From assembly GCA_027459765.1 (NCBI GenBank), contig DAIDHD010000053.1:1-64000 (forward strand): 64,000 bases of DNA, given 5' to 3'. Positions 35,651-44,719 of the stretch are shown piece after piece. The DNA comes from Gammaproteobacteria bacterium. Its GTDB lineage: Bacteria > Pseudomonadota > Gammaproteobacteria > Steroidobacterales > Steroidobacteraceae. How positions within the stretch are numbered: the first letter of the stretch is position 1; each line of letters starts with the position of its first letter. Below the pieces are notes generated by a model, which ran no database searches, was not told the origin of the DNA, and saw nothing but the letters and a program-made list of their open reading frames with translations. Both the position numbers and the translations under genes were made by a program.

Positions 35651-36331
35651 CTACTCACCGCTGGTCACCATGTAGCCGGCGTTGCGCACCGTGCGCAGCA
35701 GCGGCCGCTCGAATTCGGCGTCGATCTTCTGGCGCAGCTTGCTGATGTGCACGTCCACCACGTTGGTCTGGGGGTCGAAGTGGTAGTCCCAGACGTTCTC
35801 CAGCAGCATGGTGCGGGTCACCACCTGCCCGGCGTGGCGCATCAGATACTCCAGCAGCTTGAATTCGCGCGGCTGCAGGGCGATCGGCCGGTCACCGCGA
35901 CTGACCTTGCGGGTCAGCGGATCGAGGTGCAGGTCGCCGACCGTGAGCGGCACGTCCGGACGCACGCCGTGCGCGCGCCGGTGCAGCGCGTCGATGCGCG
36001 CCAGCAGTTCGCCGAATGCAAATGGCTTGGTCAGATAGTCGTCGCCGCCGGCCCGCAGGCCGCGGATGCGATCGTCGACCTCCGTGAGCGCGCTCAAGAT
36101 CAAAATGGGCGTGCGCTTGCCGGTCCTGCGCAGCACCTCGATGATCGCGAGCCCGTCGACGTCGCCGGGCAGCATGCGGTCCATGACGATGACGTCGTAC
36201 GGCTCGCTCGCGGCGAGGAACATGCCGTCGCGGCCGTTGGCGGCGTGGTCGGTGGTGTGCCCGGCCTCCTGCAGGCCCTTGAGCACGAACTGCGACACGC
36301 GCTCGTTGTCCTCGACCAGCAGCACCTTCAC
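35651..36331 (-). CDS. OmpR-family response regulator
   Basis: A 226-residue two-domain regulator. The receiver has the acidic pair Glu7/Asp8, phosphorylation site Asp51 in VIVMDRMLP and Lys in LTKPFAF. The winged helix contains LQPREFKLLEYLMRHAGQVVTR and TVRNAGYMV. The start is GTG 36331, overlapping the RND pump stop as GTGA, so its translation is coupled to the pump. It probably controls this operon together with the downstream kinase. Confidence 0.93.
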   Translation of the reverse strand: MKVLLVEDNERVSQFVLKGLQEAGHTTDHAANGRDGMFLAASEPYDVIVMDRMLPGDVDGLAIIEVLRRTGKRTPILILSALTEVDDRIRGLRAGGDDYLTKPFAFGELLARIDALHRRAHGVRPDVPLTVGDLHLDPLTRKVSRGDRPIALQPREFKLLEYLMRHAGQVVTRTMLLENVWDYHFDPQTNVVDVHISKLRQKIDAEFERPLLRTVRNAGYMVTSGE

Positions 36332-39300
36332 CGACGGGCCTCCGCAGCATGCAGTCCGCGCCGGCGGCCGAGGACGCGCAGCCGCAGTTCGTCGAGGTAC
36401 AGATAGATGACCGGCGTCGTGAACAGCGTCAGCGCCTGGCTCACCAGCAGCCCGCCGACCATGGTGTAGCCCAGGGGTCGGCGCAGCTCGGAGCCCGTGC
36501 CGTGGCCGAGCGCGAGCGGCAGCGCGCCCAGCAGCGCCGCCATGGTGGTCATCATGATGGGACGGAAGCGCAGCAGACAGGCCTGGCGGATCGCCTCCTG
36601 CGGGCTCAGCCCCTGGTCGCGTTCGGCCTGGATCGCGAAGTCCACCATCATGATACCGTTCTTCTTGACGATGCCGATCAGCAGGATGATGCCGATCAGG
36701 CCCATGACCGACAAGTCGATGCGGCAGAGCATCAGGATGAGCAGCGCCCCCAGACCGGCCGAGGGCAGCGTGGAGAGAATCGTGAGCGGGTGCACGTAGC
36801 TCTCGTACAGCATTCCGAGAATGATGTACACGGCGATCAGCGAGGCGAGGATCAGGTAGGGCTGGGTGCGCAAGGAGTCCTGGAAGGCCTGCGCCGTGCC
36901 CTGGAAGGTGCCGTTGACCGTGGCCGGCATCCGCATGTCCGCGGACGCCTTCTGGATCGCGTCGACGGCGTCGCCGAGAGCCGCACCCGGCGCGAGATTG
37001 AAGGACAGCGTCACCGCCGGGAACTGCCCCTGGTGATTGATCGACAGGTAGGTGACGTGGTGGGTGTCGTAGCGGGTCATCGCCGACAGCGGCACCATCT
37101 GTCCGGTGAGCGGGGATTTGAGGAACAGCTTCGCGAGCGACGAGGGGTCGCGCTGCAACGCCGGCGTGATCTCCAGCACCACCCGATAGCTGTTCGCCTG
37201 CGTGAAGAACTGCGCGGCCTGGCGCTGGCCGAAGGCATCGTAGAGCGTCGCGTCGATCGCCTGAGGCTGAATGCCGAAGCGCGCCGCCTGGTCGCGATCG
37301 ATGGTGATCGCGAGCATGCCGCTCGCGGTCTGCTGATCCGAGGCGACGTCGCGCAGCATCGGCAGTTTCTTCAGCCGCTCGAGCAGCCGCGGCGCCCACG
37401 CGTTGAGTTCGCCGATGTCCGAATCCTGCAGCGTGTACTGGTACTGGGTGCGGCTCAAGCGCCCGCCGACGTTCAGGTCCTGGGAGGCCTGCAGGAAGAG
37501 CGTGGCGCCCGGCACCTGCGCGAGCTTGGGCCGCAGGCGGTCGATGATCTCGTCGGCGCTCGCCGAGCGCTGGTCGCGCGGCTTCAGGCCGATCACCACG
37601 AAACCGTTGTTGAGCGGCCGGCTTCCGCCGATGCCGGTGGCGTAGCCCTCCACGTCGGGATCCTTGGCGACCACGTCGAGCAGCGCGTGCTGGCGCCGGA
37701 CCATCTCCTCGAAGGAGATGTCCTGCGGCCCGTCGGACAGCCCGGCGATGATGCCGGTGTCCTGCTGCGGGAAGAAGCCCTTCGGAATCACGACGTACAG
37801 CGCCACCGTGACGGCGACCGTCGCGAGGAACACGGCGAGCGTGGTCCGCTTGGCGCGCAGCACCACGTCCAGGGCGCGGGTGTAGTGCGCCACCAGCCAG
37901 TCGAACGCCCGCTCGATCGCCATGTACGCCTTGCCGTGGGTGGCGTGACGCTCGTCGCGCAGGAACAGGGCGCACATGGTCGGCGACAGCGTCAGCGCCA
38001 CGAATGCGGACACCGCGATCGTGATGGTCAGGGTGATCGCGAACTCGCGGAACAGGCGTCCGATGATGCCGCCCATCAGCAGCAGCGGAATGAACACGGC
38101 GACCAGCGAGATGCTGATCGAGAGGATGGTGAAGCCGATCTCGGACGCTCCCTTGAGGGTCGCCTGCAGCGGACTCATGCCCGCCTCGATGTGCCGGTAG
38201 ACGTTCTCCAGCATCACGATGGCGTCGTCGACCACGAAGCCGACCGCGATCGTGAGGGCCATCAGCGACAGGTTGTCGAGGCTGTAACCGAGCACGTACA
38301 TCGCCGCCGCGGTGCCGAACAGCGCGAGCGGCACGGTGACGCCGGGAATCACGGTGGCCCATGCGTTGCGCAGGAAGAGGAATATGACCATGACGACGAG
38401 CGCCACGGTCAGCATCAGGGTGAATTCGACGTCCTTGACCGCCGCCTTGATGGTGGTGGTGCGATTGGCGACCTTGTCGACCTTGATGGAGGCGGGCACC
38501 GCGGTCAGGGCGCGCGGCAGCAGCGCCTCGACGCGCTCCTCGGCATCGATGACGTTGGCGCCCGGTTGCTTGTAGATGAGCAGCAGGATGCCGCGCCGGC
38601 CGTTCTGCCAGGCCGTCAGCAGCGCGTTCTCCGGACCGTCGACCGCGACGCCGATGTCGCGGATGCGCACCGGCGCGCCGTTGCGGTAGGCGACGATGAC
38701 GTCGTTCCACGGCGCAGCCTTGAGCAACTGGTCGTTGTCGTAGATGGTGAGGCTTCGCGTCGGACCGTTGAGCGAGCCCTTGGGCGCGTCCACGGTGGCG
38801 ACGGAGATGACGTTCGCGACGTCTTCCATCTGCAGGCCCAGGGCCGCGAGCTTCGCCGGGTCGATCTGCACGCGCACGGCGGGCTTTTGTTGACCGCCGA
38901 TCGCGACCTGGGCGATGCCCGGGATCTGCGAGATCTGCTGGGCGAGTATGTTCTCGGCGTAGTCGTCCACCGTCGTTACGGGCAGCACGTCCGAGTGCAC
39001 CGAGAGGATGAGGACGGGCGAGTCGGCCGGATTGACCTTGCGATAGGTCGGCGGCGTCGGCAGGTTTCTCGGCAACTGGCCGGCGGCGGCGGCGATGCCG
39101 GTCTGGACGTCCTGGGCCGCCGCGTCGATGTTGCGGTTCAGGTCGAATTGCAGCGTGATCTGCGTGCTGCCGAGCACGTTGGTCGAGGTCATCTGCGTGA
39201 GCCCCGAGATCTGCGCGAACTGGTATTCGAGCGGCGTCGCGACCGACGACGCCATGGTCTCCGGGCTCGCGCCGGGCAGGGACGCGTAAACCAGGATGGT

Positions 39301-39429
39301 CGGAAAGTCCACCTGCGGCAGGGGCGCGACCGGCAGCAGCGGGTAGACGACGAGTCCGACGAGCAGCAACCCGCTCATGAGCAGAGAGGTGGCGACCGGC
39401 CGGCGGACGAAGGGTTCGGAGATGTTCAT
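36328..39429 (-). CDS. RND efflux pump inner-membrane subunit (MdtB/MdtC-like)
   Basis: A 1033-residue hydrophobe/amphiphile RND transporter with twelve helices and two large periplasmic loops. Motifs are NISEPFVRRPVATSLL at the N-terminus, the proton-relay pair in AVGFVVDDAIVMLENVYRHIE, and the late GIILLIGIVKKNGIMMVDFA block. The LSMNHEG-like text in the loop supports the Mdt branch (multidrug, bile-salt or novobiocin export in E. coli). ATG 39429 is selected; the frame extends upstream but lacks conserved sequence. The adaptor gene ends 19 bases before it. Only one RND gene is present, where E. coli has mdtB and mdtC. Confidence 0.93.
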   Translation of the reverse strand: MNISEPFVRRPVATSLLMSGLLLVGLVVYPLLPVAPLPQVDFPTILVYASLPGASPETMASSVATPLEYQFAQISGLTQMTSTNVLGSTQITLQFDLNRNIDAAAQDVQTGIAAAAGQLPRNLPTPPTYRKVNPADSPVLILSVHSDVLPVTTVDDYAENILAQQISQIPGIAQVAIGGQQKPAVRVQIDPAKLAALGLQMEDVANVISVATVDAPKGSLNGPTRSLTIYDNDQLLKAAPWNDVIVAYRNGAPVRIRDIGVAVDGPENALLTAWQNGRRGILLLIYKQPGANVIDAEERVEALLPRALTAVPASIKVDKVANRTTTIKAAVKDVEFTLMLTVALVVMVIFLFLRNAWATVIPGVTVPLALFGTAAAMYVLGYSLDNLSLMALTIAVGFVVDDAIVMLENVYRHIEAGMSPLQATLKGASEIGFTILSISISLVAVFIPLLLMGGIIGRLFREFAITLTITIAVSAFVALTLSPTMCALFLRDERHATHGKAYMAIERAFDWLVAHYTRALDVVLRAKRTTLAVFLATVAVTVALYVVIPKGFFPQQDTGIIAGLSDGPQDISFEEMVRRQHALLDVVAKDPDVEGYATGIGGSRPLNNGFVVIGLKPRDQRSASADEIIDRLRPKLAQVPGATLFLQASQDLNVGGRLSRTQYQYTLQDSDIGELNAWAPRLLERLKKLPMLRDVASDQQTASGMLAITIDRDQAARFGIQPQAIDATLYDAFGQRQAAQFFTQANSYRVVLEITPALQRDPSSLAKLFLKSPLTGQMVPLSAMTRYDTHHVTYLSINHQGQFPAVTLSFNLAPGAALGDAVDAIQKASADMRMPATVNGTFQGTAQAFQDSLRTQPYLILASLIAVYIILGMLYESYVHPLTILSTLPSAGLGALLILMLCRIDLSVMGLIGIILLIGIVKKNGIMMVDFAIQAERDQGLSPQEAIRQACLLRFRPIMMTTMAALLGALPLALGHGTGSELRRPLGYTMVGGLLVSQALTLFTTPVIYLYLDELRLRVLGRRRGLHAAEARR

Positions 39430-39448
39430 GAGGGCTCGGCGACGTTCG

Positions 39449-40588
39449 TCAGGCGCCGCTGGCGGCGACCACGACCCGCGCACCGGGTTGCAGACGGTAG
39501 TGGTTGCTGGTGACGACCCGGTCCCCGGGCGCAAGGCCGCTCTTGATCACGCTGACGGCGTCGTTCTGCGTGCCGATCTCGAGCCGCCGCGCCTCCACCG
39601 TGGAATCCGGCCTGACCACGTAGGCGAACGCGCCGTCCGGGCCGGTCTGCACGGCCGTGGTCGGCACCACCAGCGCCGCGCGGTCGGTGCCCACCCGCAC
39701 CCGGGCGTTCACGAATTGTCCGGGCCACAGGAGCTCGCGTTCGTTGGGGAAGGTCGCCTTGAGTCTGATCGTGCCGCTGGCAGGGTCGATCTGGTTGTCG
39801 ATCAGCGCCAGCGTGCCGGCGCCGAGCACCTGGCCGCCCTCCCGGGCAAGGGTGGTCACGGCCACCGGTCCGGCGGCGAGCGCCGCCTTCACCACCGGCA
39901 GCTCGCTCTCCGGCAGCGTGAACACCACCGCGATCGGCTGGGTCTGCGTCACCACGACGATGCCGGCCGTGCTGTTCGCGTGCACGATGTTGCCCGGGTC
40001 GATCAGCCGAATGCCGGTGCGGCCGTCGATCGGCGACGTGATGCGCGTGTAGTCGAGCTGGGTGCGCGCATTGTCGATCACGGCGTTGTCGATCTTGAGC
40101 TGGGCTTCCAGTTGATCCACGGTGGCGCGCTGGGTGTCCACGGTCTGCTTGCTGGCCAGATCCTGCGGCATCAACTGCGTGTAGCGCGTGAGGTCGCGGC
40201 GCGCGTTGGCGAGCTGGGCGGCATCGCGGGCCCGGGTGGCGAGCGCCTGTTCGAGCGCGGCGCGGTTCGGACGCGGGTCGATCTGCGCCAGCAAGTCGCC
40301 GCGGCGCACGTGCTGGCCTTCCGTGAACGCCACCCGCTCGATCTCGCCGTCGATCCGCGAGCTCACCGTCACGGTGTAGAAGGCCTGTACGTTGCCGATC
40401 CCCTCGAGGAACACGGGCACGTCCGCGCGCGTCGCGGCGGCGACGTCGACCTTGACGGGCTGGGTCATGGCGCGGCCGGCCGCGTCGGCCGGCTTGCGCG
40501 AGGCGAGCAGGGCGGCGCCCGCCAGTGCCGCCGCCGAGGCGGCGAGGACGGCCAGCCAGCGCGCGCGTAAGCGATTCGATGCACTCAT
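39449..40588 (-). CDS. RND periplasmic adaptor (MdtA-like)
   Basis: A 379-residue membrane-fusion protein. An N-terminal anchor (about 12-30) is followed by a lipoyl-type half (VSSRIDGEIERVAFTEGQHVRRGDLLAQIDPR), a coiled-coil hairpin (TRARDAAQLANARRDL), the second lipoyl half (DYTRITSPIDGRTGIRLIDPGN) and beta-barrel domains. It joins the RND pump to the outer-membrane channel encoded just upstream (gap 7 bases). ATG 40588 is preferred over 40618, which would overlap the channel gene. Confidence 0.9.
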   Translation of the reverse strand: MSASNRLRARWLAVLAASAAALAGAALLASRKPADAAGRAMTQPVKVDVAAATRADVPVFLEGIGNVQAFYTVTVSSRIDGEIERVAFTEGQHVRRGDLLAQIDPRPNRAALEQALATRARDAAQLANARRDLTRYTQLMPQDLASKQTVDTQRATVDQLEAQLKIDNAVIDNARTQLDYTRITSPIDGRTGIRLIDPGNIVHANSTAGIVVVTQTQPIAVVFTLPESELPVVKAALAAGPVAVTTLAREGGQVLGAGTLALIDNQIDPASGTIRLKATFPNERELLWPGQFVNARVRVGTDRAALVVPTTAVQTGPDGAFAYVVRPDSTVEARRLEIGTQNDAVSVIKSGLAPGDRVVTSNHYRLQPGARVVVAASGA

Positions 40589-40595
40589 GGACGAT

Positions 40596-41993
40596 TCAAC
40601 CTCGTTGCCAGCCGCCACCGAGGGCGGTGAACAAATTGACCAGCGACTGCAGGTGCGCGTACTGGACCTGCACCAGCGAGTCCTCGGCGCCGAACAGGGT
40701 GTTCTCGGTGTTGAGCACCGTGAGCACGTTGACCGTTCCCGCGGCGAGCTGTGCCTGTGAGTACTCGTACGCGCGCCGCGCCTTCTCGACCGCCTCGCGC
40801 TGGCGCGCGAGCTGTTCCTCGGTGCGGCTCACCGCGACCAGAGCGTCCTCGGTGTTCTGCAGTGCAATCAGTACGGTCTTGTGGTAACCGGCCAGCAACT
40901 CCTGGTAACGCGCGCGCCGGTAACCGACCTCGGCGCGCAGCGCGCCGCCGCGGAAGATGGGCTGCACCAGCCCGGCGCTGACGGCGTAGATGCGCGCATC
41001 CGGCGCCACCAGCGTCGCGAGGGCATCGCTGGCGTAACCGCCGCTCGCGGTCAGTGCGATGCTCGGGAACAGCGCGGCGCGTGCGACCGCGATGTCCGCG
41101 TGGGCCGCGGCAAGCTGCGCCTCGGCGGCCGCGACGTCGGGCCGGCGTGCGAGCAGTTCCGAGGGCAGGCCGGCAGCCGGGCGCGGCGTGGCGAGGTCCG
41201 CGAGACTCCCCGAGTCGATATCCAGCGCCTCGGGGGCGCAACCCACCAGCACGGCGAGCGCATCGAGCGCCTGGCGCAGCTGCTGCTCGAGCGGGGGCAG
41301 GGCAGCGCGCAGCTCGGCGACCACCGTCTCCTGCTGGGCGACGTCGAGCGCCGTCGCGGTGCCGACTCGCTGCTCGAGTGCCAGTCCGGCCAACACCTTC
41401 TCGCCGTTGGCGAGATTGCGCTTGGCCACCTCGATGCGGTCGCGCAGGGCGAGCGCCTGGAAATAGGTGCTCGCAACCCCGCCCACGACGGTGAGCGCCA
41501 CCGTCTCGCGGTCGAAGCGACTCGCGGCTGCCGCCGCCCGCGCCGAGTCGCGCGTGGCGCGATTCTTGCCCCAGAAGTCGAGTTCGTAGCTCGCGACCAG
41601 GGTGGGACTGAAGGTGTCGTAAAGAACCGGCCGCGAGCCGGCGAAGCTCGTCTGCTGGCGGGCGGCCGTCGCATCCAGGTCGAGGCTCGGCAGCAGCGGC
41701 GCGCCCGCTATTCGCGCCTGCGCATCGGCCTCCTCCACCCGGGCGACCGCAGCCGCCAGGTCGTCGTTGTGTTGCCGTGCCGCCTCGATCAGTCGATCGA
41801 GCGGCGCCGAGCCGAATCCGTGCCACCAATCCGCGGCCGGCCATGGGTTTGCGCTCGCCTGCGCCGGGGGCGGATCGCGCCAGGCGGCGGGCAGCGGCGC
41901 GTCCGGCTGTCGAAAGGCGCCGCCCAGGGTGCAGCCTGCCGCAAGGCAGCAGCACACCGCGACGGCGACTGTACGATCTGCCGGCCGACTCAT
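40596..41993 (-). CDS. outer-membrane efflux lipoprotein (NodT/OprM family)
   Basis: A 465-residue TolC-like channel with lipobox AAGC (Cys21). Two tandem OEP repeats are visible. The first is marked by LPSLDLDATAARQQ and YELDFWGKNRA, the second by LLARRPDVAAAEAQLAAAHADIAVARAALFPSI. It is the first gene of the efflux operon that continues through adaptor, pump, response regulator and kinase on the minus strand. No obvious promoter box was found in the 57-base gap to the preceding gene. Confidence 0.92.
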   Translation of the reverse strand: MSRPADRTVAVAVCCCLAAGCTLGGAFRQPDAPLPAAWRDPPPAQASANPWPAADWWHGFGSAPLDRLIEAARQHNDDLAAAVARVEEADAQARIAGAPLLPSLDLDATAARQQTSFAGSRPVLYDTFSPTLVASYELDFWGKNRATRDSARAAAAASRFDRETVALTVVGGVASTYFQALALRDRIEVAKRNLANGEKVLAGLALEQRVGTATALDVAQQETVVAELRAALPPLEQQLRQALDALAVLVGCAPEALDIDSGSLADLATPRPAAGLPSELLARRPDVAAAEAQLAAAHADIAVARAALFPSIALTASGGYASDALATLVAPDARIYAVSAGLVQPIFRGGALRAEVGYRRARYQELLAGYHKTVLIALQNTEDALVAVSRTEEQLARQREAVEKARRAYEYSQAQLAAGTVNVLTVLNTENTLFGAEDSLVQVQYAHLQSLVNLFTALGGGWQRG

Positions 41994-42050
41994 CCCGGCA
42001 CCTTAGACTCGCAGGCGGTTAACCCGTGGTGATCCCGGGATTACACGCCG

Positions 42051-44147
42051 TTAATGCGCGCGGCCGTGCCCGTGGTCGGTCGTGGCGCGGCCCTCGTCGG
42101 CACGGGCGTGCCGCGCGTCCGGGGGCGTGCGCCGGTCGTCGTCGCGTGCCAGTTGCGGCAGCAGCGTCGCGAGGCGCGGCGGGGGGGCGCCACGCACGTA
42201 GGCGAAGGCGACGATGTGCTCGAGGATGTGCTCGACGTAGGCGCGGGTCTCGTTGTAGGGGATGTTCTCGATCCACACGTCCGCGTCCAACGGCTGCGCC
42301 GGCAACCAGCGCGCGACCGCGTTCGGGCCCGCATTGTAGGCCGCGAGCGCGAGCGCGAGCCGACCGTCGTAGCGGTCGAGCAGATCGCGCACGTAGGCGG
42401 CGCCGAGCCGCAGCGCCACCGCCGGTTCGAACAGCACGTCGCGCGACGGCCGCGCGAAGCGCCAGCGCCGCGCGACGGCGGCCGCCGTGCCCGGCTGCAG
42501 CTGCATCAGGCCGATGGCGTCCGCGCGCGACACCGCGCTGCGATTGAACAAGCTCTCCTGTCGCATGACCGCGTACAGCCAGTCCTCGGGTACGGCCGTG
42601 AGGCGCGCGGCCGCCTCGACCTCCGGCGCGTAGGGACGCGGATAGCGCAGCGCGAGGTCGTCCCACGCCCCGGCCTGAGCCAGGGTGACGATCGCCTGCG
42701 AGTACCAGCCCCAGCCGAACGCGATGCGCGCGGCCTGGACCTTCACCGCCGGCTTTGCCGCCGCCAAGCGCACGACCCATTCGGCCACGGCATCCTCAGT
42801 CTCGTGCACGTTCAACAGCGCGTGGGCACGCAGCAGCGCCGGATCCGCGAGCAGGCTCGACTGCTCGGCCGCGTCGTCCGCGAGCGCGTGATCGTTCAAC
42901 TCGTACGGCTTGTCGAGCCGATCGGCGGCGAGGTAACCGTAATAGTCGCGCAGCGGTGCAAGCGCGGCGTACAGGGGCGCCGCCGCCTCCGCGCCGCTGG
43001 TTGCCTCGACCGCACGCGCACGCCAGTAGCGCCAGCGGGGTTGTGTGGCGAGCTCCGGCCGCATGTGCTCCAGCCACTCGCGCGCTCGGGTGAAGTCGCC
43101 CTGCCAGAGGGCGGCGCGCACCCGCCATTCCTCGCAGACCGCGTCCAGGAAGGCGGGCGGCAGCGCTTGGAACTCGGCCACCGCCTGCGGTTGTCGCGAT
43201 ACCGCCGCCCCGAGCGCGGCGGCCCGCCGCAGGCGCCCGACGAGTTCTCCCGTCGCGTCGGCGCGCGACTCGAGCGCCGGCAGCAACTGACTCGCCTGTT
43301 CCGGGTCGGCGTAGGCGAGGCGGGTGAATCCCGCCACCAAGGCATCGGCCTCCACCGCGCGTCCGGGATCGACTGCGAGCGCGGCGAGTTCCACGCGCGG
43401 GTTCTCGAGCAAGCGCGCCCACGTCAGCAACGGCGCGGCGAGGTCCGCCGGCAAATCGAGCGCGAATTCTCGGCCGAGACGCACATCACCGGCCGCGAGT
43501 GCGGCGCGGGTACGTTGCTCGGCGAGCGCCGGGGTGAGCACCGCACGTTCGCGCAGCCAGGCGAACGGCGGCCCGCAGGACGCGGGCGCGCGCTGCGGCA
43601 GCAGCCAGCGCGCGAGTACCGCCGCCTCGAGGCCCGTGCGATCGCCCGTGGCCAGACGGCCGGCGAGACGATAACAGACGAGTTCCGGCTCGGTTACCTC
43701 GGCCGATCGGGGCAGGAACCAGTCCCAGCGCGCGCGCTCGGCGAGATTCGTGAGCCACTCGCGCCGCAGGATGCGCGTGACCGGAGCATTGCCGCGGGCC
43801 TTCAGGAAGGTGTCGATTTGCGCATCCAGGGACTCGCCGGCGCGTGCGCCGAGATCACGCCGCAGCCGTGCCGCCACCAGGTAGTCATAGATGACGAAGT
43901 GCCGCAGCTCCGGCGTGTCGGGCGGCTCGGCCTCGCCGCGGCGGATGCGGCGCATGGCCGCGATGAACTCGGCCTCGACCTCGCGCTCGCCGCCGGGCGT
44001 GGCGGCCTGCGGCGCCGACGCGGCAGCGCTTGCGGTGGCACTCGCGGCGGCACTGGCGGCGGCACTCGCGGCCGGGGGGGGCGCCGTCGAGGCGGCGCCG
44101 CCCGCGAGCATCGGCAGGCAGAAGATCCAGGCCAGGTGCCGCTTCAC
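42051..44147 (-). CDS. slt: soluble lytic murein transglycosylase
   Basis: A 698-residue Slt70-type enzyme. After a signal peptide and an Ala/Ser/Thr-rich spacer (residues 22-50) comes a long helical superhelix, then the GH23 goose-lysozyme-like domain. It shows catalytic Glu531 in VMRQESLFN, then SRADAIGLMQLQPGTA and LALAAYNAGPNAVARW. It cuts glycan strands of peptidoglycan to 1,6-anhydro products in the periplasm. ATG 44147 overlaps the pqiC stop by four bases, tying it to the Pqi operon. The C-terminus carries an unusual His/Asp/Arg-rich tail. Confidence 0.92.
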   Translation of the reverse strand: MKRHLAWIFCLPMLAGGAASTAPPPAASAAASAAASATASAAASAPQAATPGGEREVEAEFIAAMRRIRRGEAEPPDTPELRHFVIYDYLVAARLRRDLGARAGESLDAQIDTFLKARGNAPVTRILRREWLTNLAERARWDWFLPRSAEVTEPELVCYRLAGRLATGDRTGLEAAVLARWLLPQRAPASCGPPFAWLRERAVLTPALAEQRTRAALAAGDVRLGREFALDLPADLAAPLLTWARLLENPRVELAALAVDPGRAVEADALVAGFTRLAYADPEQASQLLPALESRADATGELVGRLRRAAALGAAVSRQPQAVAEFQALPPAFLDAVCEEWRVRAALWQGDFTRAREWLEHMRPELATQPRWRYWRARAVEATSGAEAAAPLYAALAPLRDYYGYLAADRLDKPYELNDHALADDAAEQSSLLADPALLRAHALLNVHETEDAVAEWVVRLAAAKPAVKVQAARIAFGWGWYSQAIVTLAQAGAWDDLALRYPRPYAPEVEAAARLTAVPEDWLYAVMRQESLFNRSAVSRADAIGLMQLQPGTAAAVARRWRFARPSRDVLFEPAVALRLGAAYVRDLLDRYDGRLALALAAYNAGPNAVARWLPAQPLDADVWIENIPYNETRAYVEHILEHIVAFAYVRGAPPPRLATLLPQLARDDDRRTPPDARHARADEGRATTDHGHGRAH

Positions 44148-44719
44148 GGACGCGGAACCTCCGCCGCCAATTCGCCCGCGAGCGTGCCCAGTGCGTCGGC
44201 GAGGGCGCGCGCCAGCGCGTCGCCTCCGTCGCCGCCGAGGGGCACTTCGAGCACCCGCTGCCGCTGGCTGGCGTCGCCGCCATGGTCGATTCGCCAGCGC
44301 GCCTCGAGCCGCAACTCACCGCCGGTGCGTGCGGTGACGTCGAGCAATTCCACGTGGATGGTGACCCCGCCCGGCGCCACCGCGCGCGCACCGTCGAAGA
44401 CGGCCACCTCCGGTCGGCGCCGCTCGATGTCACGGGCGAGTGCGGCGGCGACCAGGTCGGCGAACGGAGCCGCCCAGCGCTCGTGCTCCAGAACCACGAC
44501 CCGGCCATCCGCCCGCTGCAGGATCATCTCCGGGCGGTCGACGATGGCGGGCACCGCGACCGTCAGGCGCACCGGCTGGGACCGCTGGGCGATCGCGTCC
44601 GCCGGCGTCGGCGGCCGTGGGTCGATGGTGTAGAAGCGATCGGGCGCCGTTGCGCAGGACCAGGAGCCCGCGGCGAGCACCACGAGCACGGCTGCACGCA
44701 TCGGTCTCGCAAGCGTCAC
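44144..44719 (-). CDS. pqiC: PqiC-type lipoprotein of the MCE lipid transport complex
   Basis: A 191-residue lipoprotein with lipobox SWSC and a DUF330/ABC-type-transport-auxiliary fold (DRFYTIDP start, VRLTVAVPAIVDRPEMILQ). GTG 44719 overlaps the pqiB stop as GTGA and is preceded by AAGGAGG, so it is preferred over ATG 44701. PqiC forms an outer-membrane ring that docks the PqiB needle for lipid movement between membranes. Its stop overlaps the slt start. Confidence 0.85.
   Translation of the reverse strand: MTLARPMRAAVLVVLAAGSWSCATAPDRFYTIDPRPPTPADAIAQRSQPVRLTVAVPAIVDRPEMILQRADGRVVVLEHERWAAPFADLVAAALARDIERRRPEVAVFDGARAVAPGGVTIHVELLDVTARTGGELRLEARWRIDHGGDASQRQRVLEVPLGGDGGDALARALADALGTLAGELAAEVPRP

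Noticed and set aside
36349-39513. 1054-codon open frame antisense to the RND pump
   Set aside because: Low-complexity Arg/His/Asp-rich translation, fully explained as the shadow of the pump gene.
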